NCBI GenBank assembly: GCA_902363555.1 | Contig: CABJAM010000002.1 | Span: forward strand, 62,001 to 126,000 | Source of the DNA: Lachnospiraceae bacterium | GTDB taxonomy: Bacteria > Bacillota > Clostridia > Lachnospirales > Lachnospiraceae | DNA length: 64,000 bases | Direction of reading: 5' to 3' | Part shown: piece by piece, positions 1-9,234 of the stretch | How the letters are laid out: each line of letters begins with the position of its first letter | How positions within the stretch are numbered: position 1 is the first letter of the stretch | Translations under genes and position numbers: made by a program | Notes under the pieces: model-generated | What the model saw: the letters and a program-made list of their open reading frames with translations, nothing else | Databases searched by the model: none | What the model was told of the DNA's origin: nothing

Positions 1-479
1 CTCAGGTCAAGATAACCGAGGATATTCAGGCGGTGATTGACGGTCACGACGACCACATCCTCCGTCCTTGCCAGTGAGATGCCTTCGTACGTATACATTT
101 CCACAGAGGAACCCGATGTAAATCCACCGCCGTGAAGCCAGACCATGACCGGCAGCTTCCTGCCGGCATCCATGGTGCTGGTCCATACATTAAGGTACTG
201 GCAGTCCTCGTGCTCAGGCCAGAATCTGTGTGGGCCGGAAAATGTGGCGTCCGGTTCAACCTTAAAGATCAGCGGAGATACATAGCCGTAATCAAGCGCA
301 TCCTTCACCCCTTCCCATGGCTCTACCGGCGTGGGTGCCTCAAACCGTGCCGCATTGGCATACTTAATGCCGCGAAAGCCAAAGACACCGTCATCCTTAT
401 ATCCATGAAGCCTTCCCATAGGTGTGGACACGATGGGGTATTCCCCAGTCAGTGTCACTTTTGCAATCTTCCCAATCAT
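1..479 (-). CDS. carboxylesterase type B, 3' part outside window
   Basis: Reading leftward from ATG at 479 gives about 159 codons that run off the left edge, so only the N-terminal third is present. Visible family marks are EDCQYLNVWT, which matches the carboxylesterase signature around the first conserved Cys, then LPVMVWLHGGGF with the oxyanion-hole glycines, and a following NHRLNILGYLDL stretch. These are standard for type B carboxylesterases / p-nitrobenzyl esterases that cleave carboxylic esters with a Ser-His-Glu triad. The catalytic Ser lies outside the window, so activity cannot be judged. A GGAGG-like site lies just upstream of the ATG. It is divergent from the AraC-type gene at 681, which could regulate it; that link is inference. 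Confidence 0.85.
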   Translation of the reverse strand, partial: MIGKIAKVTLTGEYPIVSTPMGRLHGYKDDGVFGFRGIKYANAARFEAPTPVEPWEGVKDALDYGYVSPLIFKVEPDATFSGPHRFWPEHEDCQYLNVWTSTMDAGRKLPVMVWLHGGGFTSGSSVEMYTYEGISLARTEDVVVVTVNHRLNILGYLDL

Positions 480-680
480 ACCTTTACCTCCTTCATACTA
501 TGATTTCATTATACAGCCTGCATATTTCGTGAAAAAGTCTGTCTGTCATACTTTATCTGCCCAAAAGTTATTATTTTTTTCGAAAACTGTTTTTAGCCAT
601 CAAAAATCATAACAAATACACTATAAAATATGATAAAATGATATTGACAGTCTTTTTTGTTTTTAAGGGGGAAAGTTACT

Positions 681-3137
681 ATGAATGATGACAATTTTTT
701 GCCGTGCTCTTTATCTGATGTGGATGAGACGGATCGCTCGATGCACTTTCACGACTGCCCGGAGATTCTATTTGTTTTGGACGGCGGCGCTCATATCAGT
801 TACCGGAACCATCTCCACGATTTAAGCAGCGGTGATCTCATCTATATCCATCCGTATGAATTTCATACATGTATGTCTGACGGCGGCAGAGTCCTTTGTA
901 TACGCCTGTATCCCGGACGACTGGGGGCTTACGCCAAAATCTATTTGGATCACGTCTACGACTGCTGCTCCCTGACAGCCGAGCCAGAGGCCCTCAGGAC
1001 ACTGCGCCATGCCGTTTTGAGACTTGTCCAGACTTCGAATACGCCGTCGTCCTTCATCGAAAATATACTGTGCGCCAACATCATTTTAAATGAGCTGGAA
1101 CAGCATTTTAAAATCAGTTACACAGATGCACAGCAAAAGACTCAGCTTGACCGCATCAAACCAGCGCTGATCTACATACAGAATCATTACCTTGATAAAC
1201 TGTCTTTAAAAGACGCTGCCGAAGCGGCGTCGTGTACACCCACGTATTTTTCAAAGCTCTTTAAAACTACTATGGGGATTTCCTTTTCCGGGTATCTTAT
1301 GGAACTGCGCTTAAGCAGCGCCTGGCATGCTTTAGTGTACACCCGGGAACCCATAGAAAAAATAGCCTTTGACAACGGATTTGCCAATGCTCCGGCATTT
1401 TCCAGGGCATTTAAAGCAAAATACCACTGTCCGCCCGGCACCTGCCGCAAACAATTTAAAGAACAGTCCGAGCGTTCCACCGATGCTGCTAAGACAAAAA
1501 TGCAGCCAGCACCAGCCTTGCATTTCACTGAATCTGCAAATACAGCCGCCGAGATACCCACGCCGCAGCTCACGGCTGCCATCACTCAAGTGGAATCCGG
1601 ACATCTGGACGTTCACACTGCCAGGTCATCCCTGCTCAGCCGTATTTTCCAGAAGATATTTCCACTATGTGATCTGAATATGCTGCTTTACTCAAAAAAC
1701 CAGGCACTCATTGCCGATTTTCAGGAAAAGTGTGCCTTTGAATACATCTATCTTCGGGGGATCTTTCAGAGTGAACTGGGGATTTACACTCATTTTCCCG
1801 GAAACCGCCCCATATTTAACTTTGAACGCTTGGACTCAGTGCTTGATTTTGTGCTCTCTCTGCATTTGAAGCCTATTATCGACCTTGGCAGTATGCCAAA
1901 AGAACTGGCTGACGAAGGCAAATTTATTAACTTTTTTGAATACACGCTTGGACGCCCCAAAGACGATCATGCCTGGGAACAGTTGATCATCGAGACGATC
2001 CGGCATATCCAGAGTACTTATGGCCGGAAAACCGTTGAAGAATGGCTGTTTTACACATGGATCAGCCCGGTTAATCCGGTGCTGGATGTGTTTGGTATTG
2101 AACAGAAGAATTTCTTTGAATTTTATGAAAAAACGTATAAAGCCGTCAAAAAATGTAATGCTCATTTGAATTTCGGTTCCGTACAGATGGATATCGAGGA
2201 TATTGATCGCCCCGAATATGTCCAATGGTATGTGGACTTTTCTGAATATTGCCGTTCAAATGACTGTGAACCGGCATTTATACAGGCCGCCTGGTATCCG
2301 GAACAACGCCAGAGCAAAAACGGCAGGCTCCAGCACATTCCGGAAAAGGATATTTCCGTGCGCTGGGATAATTTCCAGAAGCTTCTTGTTCGTTTAGGCT
2401 GGAACAGGCAGCCGCTTTACCTTCACGAATACGGCGTCACCCGTTCAAGAAAGGCCTATATTAATGACCGTATCGAAGCAGCGGCAGGTATTGCCCAAAC
2501 ACTGCTCCAGCTATCCAATTACGTGGATGGCTGCTGTTACTGCAGTTTTATGGATCATCCCCTGACGCAGTTTCAGTTGACTCAGATATTTTACGGTTCT
2601 AACGGACTCGTCACCTACAACGGCATCAAAAAAGGGGCATATAAGGTCTTTCGCCTGTTCACTGATCTTGGCCACAAGGTACTCTTTTTGACCCACAACA
2701 GCATCGTCACCACAGACGGCGAACGCATTCTGGGTGTCCTGTGTAATTATAATGCCCCCGGGGAATACGGGTCGGACCAGCTACAGCTCAGTGACACATA
2801 TGGTATTCTTCCTGCCGGACAGGAGCGGTATCAAAAAAACCCAGACAGCACTGCCGGCATGTGCAGACGCTTTGAATTTACATTGACCGGCCTGGATTCA
2901 AGTCAATATCTTTTGACAGAATATATTTTAGACGCTGAAAATGGCTGTGCATGGCATAAGTGGCATTCCCTAGGAGACTATCCGGGCATAAATCAGGAGG
3001 ACGTCCGGTATATTAACCGCATCAACACCGCCAGGATCCTCCACTCGGATGTCTCCGCGGCCAATCATACGATCCGGTATATCCGGACATTACAGCCCAA
3101 TGAAGTGCGGCGTTTCGAACTAATACCGACATTATAA
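681..3137 (+). CDS. AraC-family regulator fused to a GH39-like domain
   Basis: 818 residues. Residues 1-120 look like an AraC cupin sensor (MHFHDCPEILFVLDGG). Residues about 172-260 form the double helix-turn-helix with the typical FSRAFKAKYHCPPG end. Residues about 330-800 resemble glycoside hydrolase family 39 (beta-xylosidase-like). The segment that in GH39 holds the acid/base NEPN reads WISPVNPV, so that Glu appears lost, while a candidate nucleophile Glu remains in LYLHEYGVT. The hydrolase part may therefore be a sugar sensor rather than an enzyme (inference). ATG 681 is chosen over an in-frame upstream ATG at 657 because AAGGGGG sits about 9 nt before 681. It is divergent from the esterase at 1-479, a likely target. 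Confidence 0.85.
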   Translation: MNDDNFLPCSLSDVDETDRSMHFHDCPEILFVLDGGAHISYRNHLHDLSSGDLIYIHPYEFHTCMSDGGRVLCIRLYPGRLGAYAKIYLDHVYDCCSLTAEPEALRTLRHAVLRLVQTSNTPSSFIENILCANIILNELEQHFKISYTDAQQKTQLDRIKPALIYIQNHYLDKLSLKDAAEAASCTPTYFSKLFKTTMGISFSGYLMELRLSSAWHALVYTREPIEKIAFDNGFANAPAFSRAFKAKYHCPPGTCRKQFKEQSERSTDAAKTKMQPAPALHFTESANTAAEIPTPQLTAAITQVESGHLDVHTARSSLLSRIFQKIFPLCDLNMLLYSKNQALIADFQEKCAFEYIYLRGIFQSELGIYTHFPGNRPIFNFERLDSVLDFVLSLHLKPIIDLGSMPKELADEGKFINFFEYTLGRPKDDHAWEQLIIETIRHIQSTYGRKTVEEWLFYTWISPVNPVLDVFGIEQKNFFEFYEKTYKAVKKCNAHLNFGSVQMDIEDIDRPEYVQWYVDFSEYCRSNDCEPAFIQAAWYPEQRQSKNGRLQHIPEKDISVRWDNFQKLLVRLGWNRQPLYLHEYGVTRSRKAYINDRIEAAAGIAQTLLQLSNYVDGCCYCSFMDHPLTQFQLTQIFYGSNGLVTYNGIKKGAYKVFRLFTDLGHKVLFLTHNSIVTTDGERILGVLCNYNAPGEYGSDQLQLSDTYGILPAGQERYQKNPDSTAGMCRRFEFTLTGLDSSQYLLTEYILDAENGCAWHKWHSLGDYPGINQEDVRYINRINTARILHSDVSAANHTIRYIRTLQPNEVRRFELIPTL

Positions 3138-3163
3138 ACGTTACAGATGAAATCATTATAAAA

Positions 3164-3198
3164 GGCTTTCGCGCCCCTGTCAGGTATGCGCGAAAGCC
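3164..3198. terminator. bidirectional terminator hairpin
   Basis: An 11-bp perfect stem, GGCTTTCGCGC with GCGCGAAAGCC, lies between two convergent genes (AraC-GH39 on + and yqeY on -). The T-rich tract is weak on both sides, so termination efficiency is uncertain. Confidence 0.65.
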
Positions 3199-3238
3199 CT
3201 GTTGCTTCCTGCTTTTATTATAAATGATCGTATCTTCT

Positions 3239-3688
3239 CTACCCCTGCATCCGCTTCGCCACCAGTTCATTCACCAGCTTTCCATCGGCCTTCCCCTTCA
3301 CCTTAGGCATCAGCGCCTTCATAATCCGGCCTTTATCCTTGCCAGTAACGGTATCGATCCCCAGTTCCGCAAGAACGCCGTCGATCACACCATTGATCGC
3401 ATCGGCCTCCATCATCTTCGGAACAAATTCCTCATATACAGAAATCCGCAGACGACACTGCTCAAGCAATTCCGTGCGGTCGGCCGGGGTCGTATCCAGA
3501 GTTTCCTGTGTCTGACGGATCTCCTTGCGGATGACCACATCCGATTCCTCATCCGTTAAATCCTCACGTTTATCAATCGTTGCATTTTTCAGGGCACTCA
3601 GCAGCATGGACAATGCGTTTTTGCGCTCCTTATCGCCGCTTTTCATTGCGGCTACCATCTCTGCTCTGACTAAATCAAGTTTTGCCAT
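3239..3688 (-). CDS. yqeY: GatB/YqeY domain protein
   Basis: 149 residues, the usual length for YqeY proteins, which share the tRNA-binding tail domain of GatB. The molecular role of stand-alone YqeY is not settled. Recognisable features are the N-terminal MAKLDLVRAEMVAAMKSGDKERKNALSMLL-like helix with KxGDKxRxxxLRxL character, and the C-terminal DKGRIMKALMPKVKGKADGKLVNELV stretch. Start at 3688 is preferred to an upstream in-frame ATG because AAAGGATG lies about 8 nt before it. It stands alone on the minus strand, upstream of the phosphatase gene at 5144-3813 in map order but separated by about 120 bp. Confidence 0.85.
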   Translation of the reverse strand: MAKLDLVRAEMVAAMKSGDKERKNALSMLLSALKNATIDKREDLTDEESDVVIRKEIRQTQETLDTTPADRTELLEQCRLRISVYEEFVPKMMEADAINGVIDGVLAELGIDTVTGKDKGRIMKALMPKVKGKADGKLVNELVAKRMQG

Positions 3689-3812
3689 AATTATCATCCT
3701 TTCGATATAAATATATATTTTCGTACAGCACATATGATTTGCGGAGTCGTCCGCTTCTGCCTGCGGCCGCGTGGCCAGTGCGTCTCAAGCGCCCACGCGC
3801 GTTTGATTTAAT

Positions 3813-5144
3813 CTACTCCTGCGGCTTTATAATCGATGTAAGCACGCGCCCGTCGGCCTCCGGCAGAGTCAGCCCCAAAAGCCGGGCCATGGTCGGCCCC
3901 TCATCCACAAGGCACATGGAGGGAATCTCCACATTTTCGCAGATGTCCGGCCCCGACGCCATGAAAACCGTCTGATAACCGGGCTTTCCAGGGAAATAAC
4001 CGTGGGTGGCGTGCATGGGAATGCTGGACGGGTCCGGCTTCTTTTCTGCCTCCGGCAGCCCTTCCGAAAATGCGACGGAGCGCTCCGGACCATTGACGCT
4101 GTCCTGAAAATAATAACCATCCCGGGCCTCCAGCATAAAGCTGCAATGAGGGTCCGCGCCCATGGCCGCCGCATCCTTACCGCCAATGACCTGCTCAATA
4201 CCGCTGTCACCGTCGGCCGCCAGCGCATCCAGCAGCTCCCGCACCTCATCTTTAATGTGGCCGCAGCCCTTGCGGATGTATACATACGCACTGCCATCAC
4301 AATTCTGACAATAAGCCTGCCACTGATGGATCGCATTCCCGCGCATGGTGATCCAGCCCTTTTGTGCAAACCAGTAATTCACATGAACAGCCTTCACCGT
4401 ATCCTTTTGATAATGGTCGCCCAGAACGATAATGTTTGTATTGTGGTAAAGCCCTGCCCTCTCCAGTGTTTCAAAAATGCTGCGCAGCCGGGCGTCATGG
4501 CGCACAATGGCGTCCCTGGCTTCCTGTGACCGGGTGCCATGGAGATGGCGCTGGCTGTCCACATCGGTCAAATGGACCAATGCCACATCCGGCTGCTTTT
4601 TCTCCAGCGTCCATTTCAGACATTCCATCACAAAATTGTCCAGCGCCGGCTGAGATCTTCCCTGGCGGATATGCCCGAAATTTTTCTGCATCAACGCCTG
4701 AAATGTGACCGTACCGTTATTTAAAGATGTAAGGATCTGGTTGCTCCATGGGCGGTTGGCAAAAATCTCCGGCATGTTCCATGTGATCCTCGACTTCCCG
4801 GTGACTGGCCATAAAAAGGAAGCGACGCTCATCCCCGCGTTCAACGCCTCATCATAGAGCGTGGTCGTCTTTATAAACATCCGCTGCCAGAACCAGTCCG
4901 GCGACGGTGTGCCAAACTGACGCCGCAGGTTATTGACGATCCCGTGCTTTTTCGGATAGCAGCCGGTGATAATGCTTGTGTGGGCCGGGTAGGTGATGCT
5001 CGGATATACCGACGACACATTAAAGCAATAGGATGCAGTTTCAAGGAACCGCTTAAATCCGGGCAGTTCTTTAAAAAATGACACATCCGGCGCCCCCAGC
5101 GCATCCATTGAAATAACTAGCAGTTTATTCCGATTTGTTCCCAT
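3813..5144 (-). CDS. alkaline phosphatase superfamily protein, nucleotide pyrophosphatase type
   Basis: 443 residues related to type I phosphodiesterases / nucleotide pyrophosphatases. Metal-ligand Asp is in LLVISMDALG (about residue 14). The nucleophile Thr is in the YPAHTS motif (about residue 56). IVLGDH in the middle and HATHGYFPG near the C-terminus supply the remaining metal-binding Asp/His residues. There is no signal peptide, so it is probably cytoplasmic. The natural substrate is unknown; the family hydrolyses phosphodiesters or phosphonates. Two ATGs lie two codons apart; 5144 has better spacing from AAGGGG than 5150. The histidine-phosphatase gene lies upstream on the same strand, with about 90 bp between. 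Confidence 0.82.
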   Translation of the reverse strand: MGTNRNKLLVISMDALGAPDVSFFKELPGFKRFLETASYCFNVSSVYPSITYPAHTSIITGCYPKKHGIVNNLRRQFGTPSPDWFWQRMFIKTTTLYDEALNAGMSVASFLWPVTGKSRITWNMPEIFANRPWSNQILTSLNNGTVTFQALMQKNFGHIRQGRSQPALDNFVMECLKWTLEKKQPDVALVHLTDVDSQRHLHGTRSQEARDAIVRHDARLRSIFETLERAGLYHNTNIIVLGDHYQKDTVKAVHVNYWFAQKGWITMRGNAIHQWQAYCQNCDGSAYVYIRKGCGHIKDEVRELLDALAADGDSGIEQVIGGKDAAAMGADPHCSFMLEARDGYYFQDSVNGPERSVAFSEGLPEAEKKPDPSSIPMHATHGYFPGKPGYQTVFMASGPDICENVEIPSMCLVDEGPTMARLLGLTLPEADGRVLTSIIKPQE

Positions 5145-5232
5145 GGGCATACCCCTTTACAAATTTCTATCAATCATAGTATTCAACGGCCAATGGACGC
5201 CCGCTGACAAATTTTCATGCATCGCACATCAT

Positions 5233-5868
5233 TTAGCGGATTGCTTCCGGGGCAAAATACACCCGGCCTTCTTCCACGACCGTGCATTTTCCATCCGCCA
5301 CCCGGACAATATTGACGCCGCAGTTTTTCTGGAGCTGTCCGGCCCAGAAATCCTTAAGCTCACCATGCTTTAAGGTGAGCATGAGCGCTTTGTTCATCGC
5401 CCCATGGGCCACGATCAGCACCCGCTGTCCATCCTTATACTCGGACAACAGGTCGGATAAAAATGAGGCCGCCCGGGCGCAAAGCTCCTCCAGCGATTCT
5501 CCGCCATCCGGACGCTTATAAAGTTCCGGATGGGTAAAAAAGCACCCGTGGTCCGGATCGAAATCCGCATCCTGTATATGTTCAAAGCTCTGGCCCTCCA
5601 AAACGCCAAAGTTCAGCTCCCGGAGCCGATCCTCCCGGTTTACTGTAAGTCCGGTATAGCCGCTGACAAGAAGTGCCGTCGCATAGGCCCGCTTTAAAGG
5701 ACTGGAATATACCGCATCAAAATGCAGCCCTGCTTTCTCCCACGCCTCTCCGGTGAGCACAGCGCCCAGGCGCCCGTCCTCTGTCAGCTCGATATCCGCA
5801 CTGCCCTGTATTTTCCCGGCCGCATTCCATACCGTACGGCCATGTCTTATAATGTAAAGTTCTGTCAT
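5233..5868 (-). CDS. histidine phosphatase family protein (phosphoglycerate mutase-like)
   Basis: 211 residues. The phosphohistidine motif IIRHGRTVWN is at the N-terminus, a SPLKRAYATA block follows (the conserved Arg for phosphate binding), a catalytic Glu is likely in GGESLEEL, and the second His is in VLIVAHGAM. This is the broad-specificity phosphatase branch (cobC/phosphoglycerate mutase-like) rather than glycolytic mutase, judged by length. ATG 5868 follows AGAGG with 9 nt spacing and is preferred to two upstream ATGs. It begins 18 nt after the rarA stop on the same strand, so the two are probably co-transcribed. Confidence 0.85.
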   Translation of the reverse strand: MTELYIIRHGRTVWNAAGKIQGSADIELTEDGRLGAVLTGEAWEKAGLHFDAVYSSPLKRAYATALLVSGYTGLTVNREDRLRELNFGVLEGQSFEHIQDADFDPDHGCFFTHPELYKRPDGGESLEELCARAASFLSDLLSEYKDGQRVLIVAHGAMNKALMLTLKHGELKDFWAGQLQKNCGVNIVRVADGKCTVVEEGRVYFAPEAIR

Positions 5869-5886
5869 CCAAGTCATCCTCTGCAT

Positions 5887-7215
5887 TTAAATTTCATACG
5901 GCGCCCGAATCCTGGCCATATGTTCCTTCATGGTTTTCTCATAACCAAGATCGCCCGGCTCGTAAAATTTTTCCCCAACAACCTCATCGGGAAGATATTG
6001 CTGGTTTACATAATGATTTTCAAATGCATGGGCATACTGATAGCCCGTGCCATGGCCCAGCTTTGCCGCCCCCTTATAATGGGAATCCATCAAATACGTG
6101 GGGATGGCCGCAGTTTTGTGGTTCTGCACATACTCCATGGCTTTACTGATGGCCATTACGGCCGAATTGCTTTTGGGCGCGCAGGCCACATAAGCCGCCG
6201 CCTGAGCCAGCACGATCTGCCCCTCGGGCATCCCAAGCCGCTCCACGGCCAATGCCGCGTTGGTAGCCACCACCAGTGCCTGCGGGTCCGCATTTCCCAC
6301 ATCCTCGGCGGCGCAGATCATAATCCGCCGGGCCACAAAAGCCACCGGCTCGCCGGCATAGAGCATCCGGGCCAGATAATATACCGCAGCGTCCGGGTCC
6401 GAGCCGCGCATACTTTTAATAAACGCAGAAATGGTATCATAATGATTATCCCCGCCTTTATCATACTTAATCACCCGTTTTTGAATACATTCCGACGCCA
6501 CATCCAACGTAATATGGATCTTGCCGTCCGCCGACCGGTCGGTAGTCATCACGCCGATCTCCACCGCATTGAGCGCCGAACGGGCGTCGCCATTGGCCAC
6601 ATCCGCCAGAAAATCCAGGGCTTCCTCCGTAATCTGGGCGTTGTAAGCGCCCATCCCCTTTTCCACATCATAAACGGCGCGCTTTAGCAGCGTTTTTATG
6701 TCCTCATTGGACAATGGCTGCAGCTCAAAGATGATCGATCGGGATAAAAGCGCGCTGTTCACCTCAAAATACGGGTTCTCCGTGGTCGCGCCAATAAGTA
6801 TGATCGTTCCATCCTCCACAAATGGCAGAAGATAATCCTGCTGCCCCTTGTTAAAACGATGGATCTCATCCACAAAAAGGATGGTTTTGCGCCCATACAT
6901 CCCCAGGTTGCTCTTGGCAGTTTCAATGACCTGCTCCATGTCCTTTTTCCCGGCGCTGGTGGCATTGATCTGCTTAAACTCCGCGCTGGTCGTATTGGCG
7001 ATCACCTTGGCAATGGTCGTCTTTCCGGTGCCCGGCGGCCCGTAGAAGATGACGGAGCTGATCTTATCGGCCTTGATGGCCCTGTATAGTAATTTATCTT
7101 TTCCTATAATATGCTGCTGCCCCACGATCTCGTCCAAAGTGGACGGGCGGAGCCGGGAGGCCAGGGGCGATTCCTTATCCATGGATGTCTCCCGCATATA
7201 ATCAAATAAATCCAT
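5887..7215 (-). CDS. rarA: replication-associated recombination protein A (MgsA/RarA)
   Basis: 442 residues. An AAA+ ATPase of the RarA/MgsA/WRNIP1 family, which acts at stalled replication forks. Walker A GPPGTGKT is at about 59-66, Walker B VDEIHRF at about 115, sensor 1 at IGATTENP, and an arginine-finger region at LLSRS. The C-terminal part with SDPDAAVYYLARML and the KAAIPTYL-type tetramerisation domain is typical. Start 7215 is chosen because GGAAG precedes it; an in-frame ATG five codons upstream overlaps that site. It is transcribed away from pfkA and is followed closely by the histidine phosphatase gene. Confidence 0.95.
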   Translation of the reverse strand: MDLFDYMRETSMDKESPLASRLRPSTLDEIVGQQHIIGKDKLLYRAIKADKISSVIFYGPPGTGKTTIAKVIANTTSAEFKQINATSAGKKDMEQVIETAKSNLGMYGRKTILFVDEIHRFNKGQQDYLLPFVEDGTIILIGATTENPYFEVNSALLSRSIIFELQPLSNEDIKTLLKRAVYDVEKGMGAYNAQITEEALDFLADVANGDARSALNAVEIGVMTTDRSADGKIHITLDVASECIQKRVIKYDKGGDNHYDTISAFIKSMRGSDPDAAVYYLARMLYAGEPVAFVARRIMICAAEDVGNADPQALVVATNAALAVERLGMPEGQIVLAQAAAYVACAPKSNSAVMAISKAMEYVQNHKTAAIPTYLMDSHYKGAAKLGHGTGYQYAHAFENHYVNQQYLPDEVVGEKFYEPGDLGYEKTMKEHMARIRAPYEI

Positions 7216-7354
7216 TGTTTTCACTTCCATCTGTTATTTATGCCGGCTGGCGGCAGATCATCACGAACTTTACTTTATATATTAACATATCTTTGCCGGA
7301 TTCTCAATGATTACTGTTCACTGGCAGGACGATAAACAGTAACTCTCAATGCAC

Positions 7355-7383
7355 TTGACATTTCCCGGCCAAATTATTATTAT
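7355..7383 (+). promoter_or_regulatory. sigma-A promoter of pfkA
   Basis: TTGACA at 7355-7360 and TATTAT at 7378-7383 are separated by exactly 17 nt, about 45 nt upstream of the pfkA start codon. A second TTGACA occurs at 7383-7388 but has no good -10 at the right distance. Confidence 0.75.
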
Positions 7384-7429
7384 TGACATATACAGTGTTA
7401 ATAGATTAAACCCATGGGAGGATAAAAGA

Positions 7430-8404
7430 ATGTCTGAAGTGAAAACGATCGGCGTATTAACCAGCGGCGGTGACGCCCCGGGTATGAACGCGGCTATCCG
7501 CGCCATTGTCCGCACAGCCATCAACAGTGGTATGAAGGTCAAGGGGATCCAAAGAGGATATGCCGGCCTTTTAGATAATGAGATCATCGATATGGATACA
7601 AGGAGTGTATCTGAAATCATGCGCCGCGGCGGCACCATGCTTTTCACAGCCCGCTGCAAAGAGTTCACTACCCCGGAAGGCCAGGCCAAAGGCGCACAGA
7701 TCCTGCGGGATAACGGCATTGACGGCCTAATCGTCATCGGCGGCGACGGCTCCTTCATGGGTGCGCAAAAGCTTGCGGCCCTGGGCATTAATACCATCGG
7801 TATCCCCGGCACCATCGATCTGGATATTGCCTGCACAGATTATACTATCGGCTTTGACACCGCGGTCAACACCGCTGTGGCTGCCATTGACAAGATCAAA
7901 GATACATCCATGTCCCATGAGCGCTGCAGTATCGTGGAGGTTATGGGGAGAAATGCCGGCTATATCGCTCTGTGGTGTGAGATCGCCAATGGCGCCGACG
8001 GCATCCTGATCCCGGAAAAAGAGGATTTCAACGAACAGGACCTGATCGACACTATCCTCTCCAACCGCCAGAAGGGCAAGAGCCATCACGTCGTCATCAA
8101 CGCTGAGGGCATCGGCCATTCCAATCTGCTGGCCAAGCGTATTGAGACGGCCACAGGCATTGAGACGCGCGCCACCATTCTCGGCCATATCCAGCGCGGC
8201 GGCGTTCCTACAGCCAAGGACCGTGTCTACGCCTCCACCATGGGCGCATATGCCGTGGACCTGCTCCACCGCGGCGCAACCAACCGGGTGATCGCATACA
8301 CCGGCGGAAAGTTCACAGATTACGATATTGATGAAGCTCTGGCGATGACCAAGGGCATTGACGAATACCAGTTCCTTGTCAGCCGTCTTATGGTCATGTA
8401 TTAA
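7430..8404 (+). CDS. pfkA: ATP-dependent 6-phosphofructokinase
   Basis: 324 residues, standard for bacterial PfkA. It phosphorylates fructose 6-phosphate in glycolysis. The ATP site shows TSGGDAPGMNAAIR at the N-terminus and GGDGSFMGA near residue 100. The catalytic segment reads PGTIDLDIACTD; TID and the following Asp are kept, but the common Asn between the two Asp is Leu. EVMGRNAGY and the substrate-binding region follow. GGGAGG at 7416-7421 fixes the start at 7430 rather than at an upstream in-frame ATG inside the promoter. The nitroreductase gene begins 11 nt after its stop and is likely in the same transcript. Confidence 0.97.
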   Translation: MSEVKTIGVLTSGGDAPGMNAAIRAIVRTAINSGMKVKGIQRGYAGLLDNEIIDMDTRSVSEIMRRGGTMLFTARCKEFTTPEGQAKGAQILRDNGIDGLIVIGGDGSFMGAQKLAALGINTIGIPGTIDLDIACTDYTIGFDTAVNTAVAAIDKIKDTSMSHERCSIVEVMGRNAGYIALWCEIANGADGILIPEKEDFNEQDLIDTILSNRQKGKSHHVVINAEGIGHSNLLAKRIETATGIETRATILGHIQRGGVPTAKDRVYASTMGAYAVDLLHRGATNRVIAYTGGKFTDYDIDEALAMTKGIDEYQFLVSRLMVMY

Positions 8405-8415
8405 AGGGAGAAATT

Positions 8416-9135
8416 ATGACATTAAAAGAAGCCATTGACGTCCGGCATTCCCGGCGCAGCTATACGCCCAAAAGATTGTCCGGACAGGTCATTCACACAC
8501 TGACAAATATCATCGATGAGGCCAACAGGGAGCACCTGCATATCCAGCTTATTACCGAGGGTGAAAAGGCTTTTTCCAGCCTGCTCAAAACCTACGGCCT
8601 GTTTTCCGGGGTCCATACCTATCTGGCCATGGTGGGCCCGAAGGATGACCCACAGGCGCAGCAGCTTCTGGGATATTATGGTGAGCTTCTTATCCTGACC
8701 GCCAGCCAGCACGGCCTGTCCTCCTGCTGGGTAGGCGCAACCTTTGATCAGGGAAATACCCGGGCCGACATAGCCCCCGGCGAGCAGCTTTACTGCCTCA
8801 TTACTCTGGGCTATGCAAAGGACCATACGTCTTTGGGCGAAAAGCTGGCGCTTTCCATGAAGGGCCGGCCGCATACAGCGGAGCAGATCATGGAATACCG
8901 AGGCACCGGACCGGCGCCGCAATGGTTTATGGACGGCATCCGGGCGGTTTTAAAGGCGCCATCGGCCAGGAACCGGCTGCCGGTACATTTTACACTGAAA
9001 CATGGTATTGTTACGGCGGCGTGTATTCCCAACGGCGGCTACGAATATATCGACCTTGGCATTGCGCTGCTGCATTTTGAGATCGGAGCGGATTACATAT
9101 TTTATCCGCTGCGCACCCGGCATTCAAACAAATAA
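8416..9135 (+). CDS. nitroreductase family protein (TM1586-like)
   Basis: 239 residues with the nitroreductase N-terminus EAIDVRHSRRSYTPKRLS, where the Arg/Ser residues normally bind FMN phosphate, and a middle GELLILTASQHGLSSCWVG block matching the family's flavin-binding helix. The two nitroreductase-like halves in one chain resemble the TM1586 subfamily. The physiological substrate is unknown. It follows pfkA by 11 nt with its own AGGGAG site and is closed by a strong terminator at 9171-9216. Confidence 0.82.
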   Translation: MTLKEAIDVRHSRRSYTPKRLSGQVIHTLTNIIDEANREHLHIQLITEGEKAFSSLLKTYGLFSGVHTYLAMVGPKDDPQAQQLLGYYGELLILTASQHGLSSCWVGATFDQGNTRADIAPGEQLYCLITLGYAKDHTSLGEKLALSMKGRPHTAEQIMEYRGTGPAPQWFMDGIRAVLKAPSARNRLPVHFTLKHGIVTAACIPNGGYEYIDLGIALLHFEIGADYIFYPLRTRHSNK

Positions 9136-9170
9136 ATGTTACCGACCGTTCCCCTCAAAACGGCTGTAAA

Positions 9171-9216
9171 ACCACCGCTCCGGCCTGAGAATCCAAAAGC
9201 CGGAGCGGTGGTTTTT
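9171..9216 (+). terminator. intrinsic terminator of pfkA-nitroreductase
   Basis: A perfect 14-bp stem (ACCACCGCTCCGGC at 9171-9184 pairing with 9199-9212) is followed by five T. It also sits between convergent genes and may stop the minus-strand diguanylate cyclase region from being read through. Confidence 0.92.
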
Positions 9217-9234
9217 ATACGGAAGCCCCTTACT

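Noticed and set aside
5722..6687. 321-codon plus-strand frame opposite rarA
   Set aside because: Shadow of a well-supported AAA+ ATPase gene; no recognisable domain.
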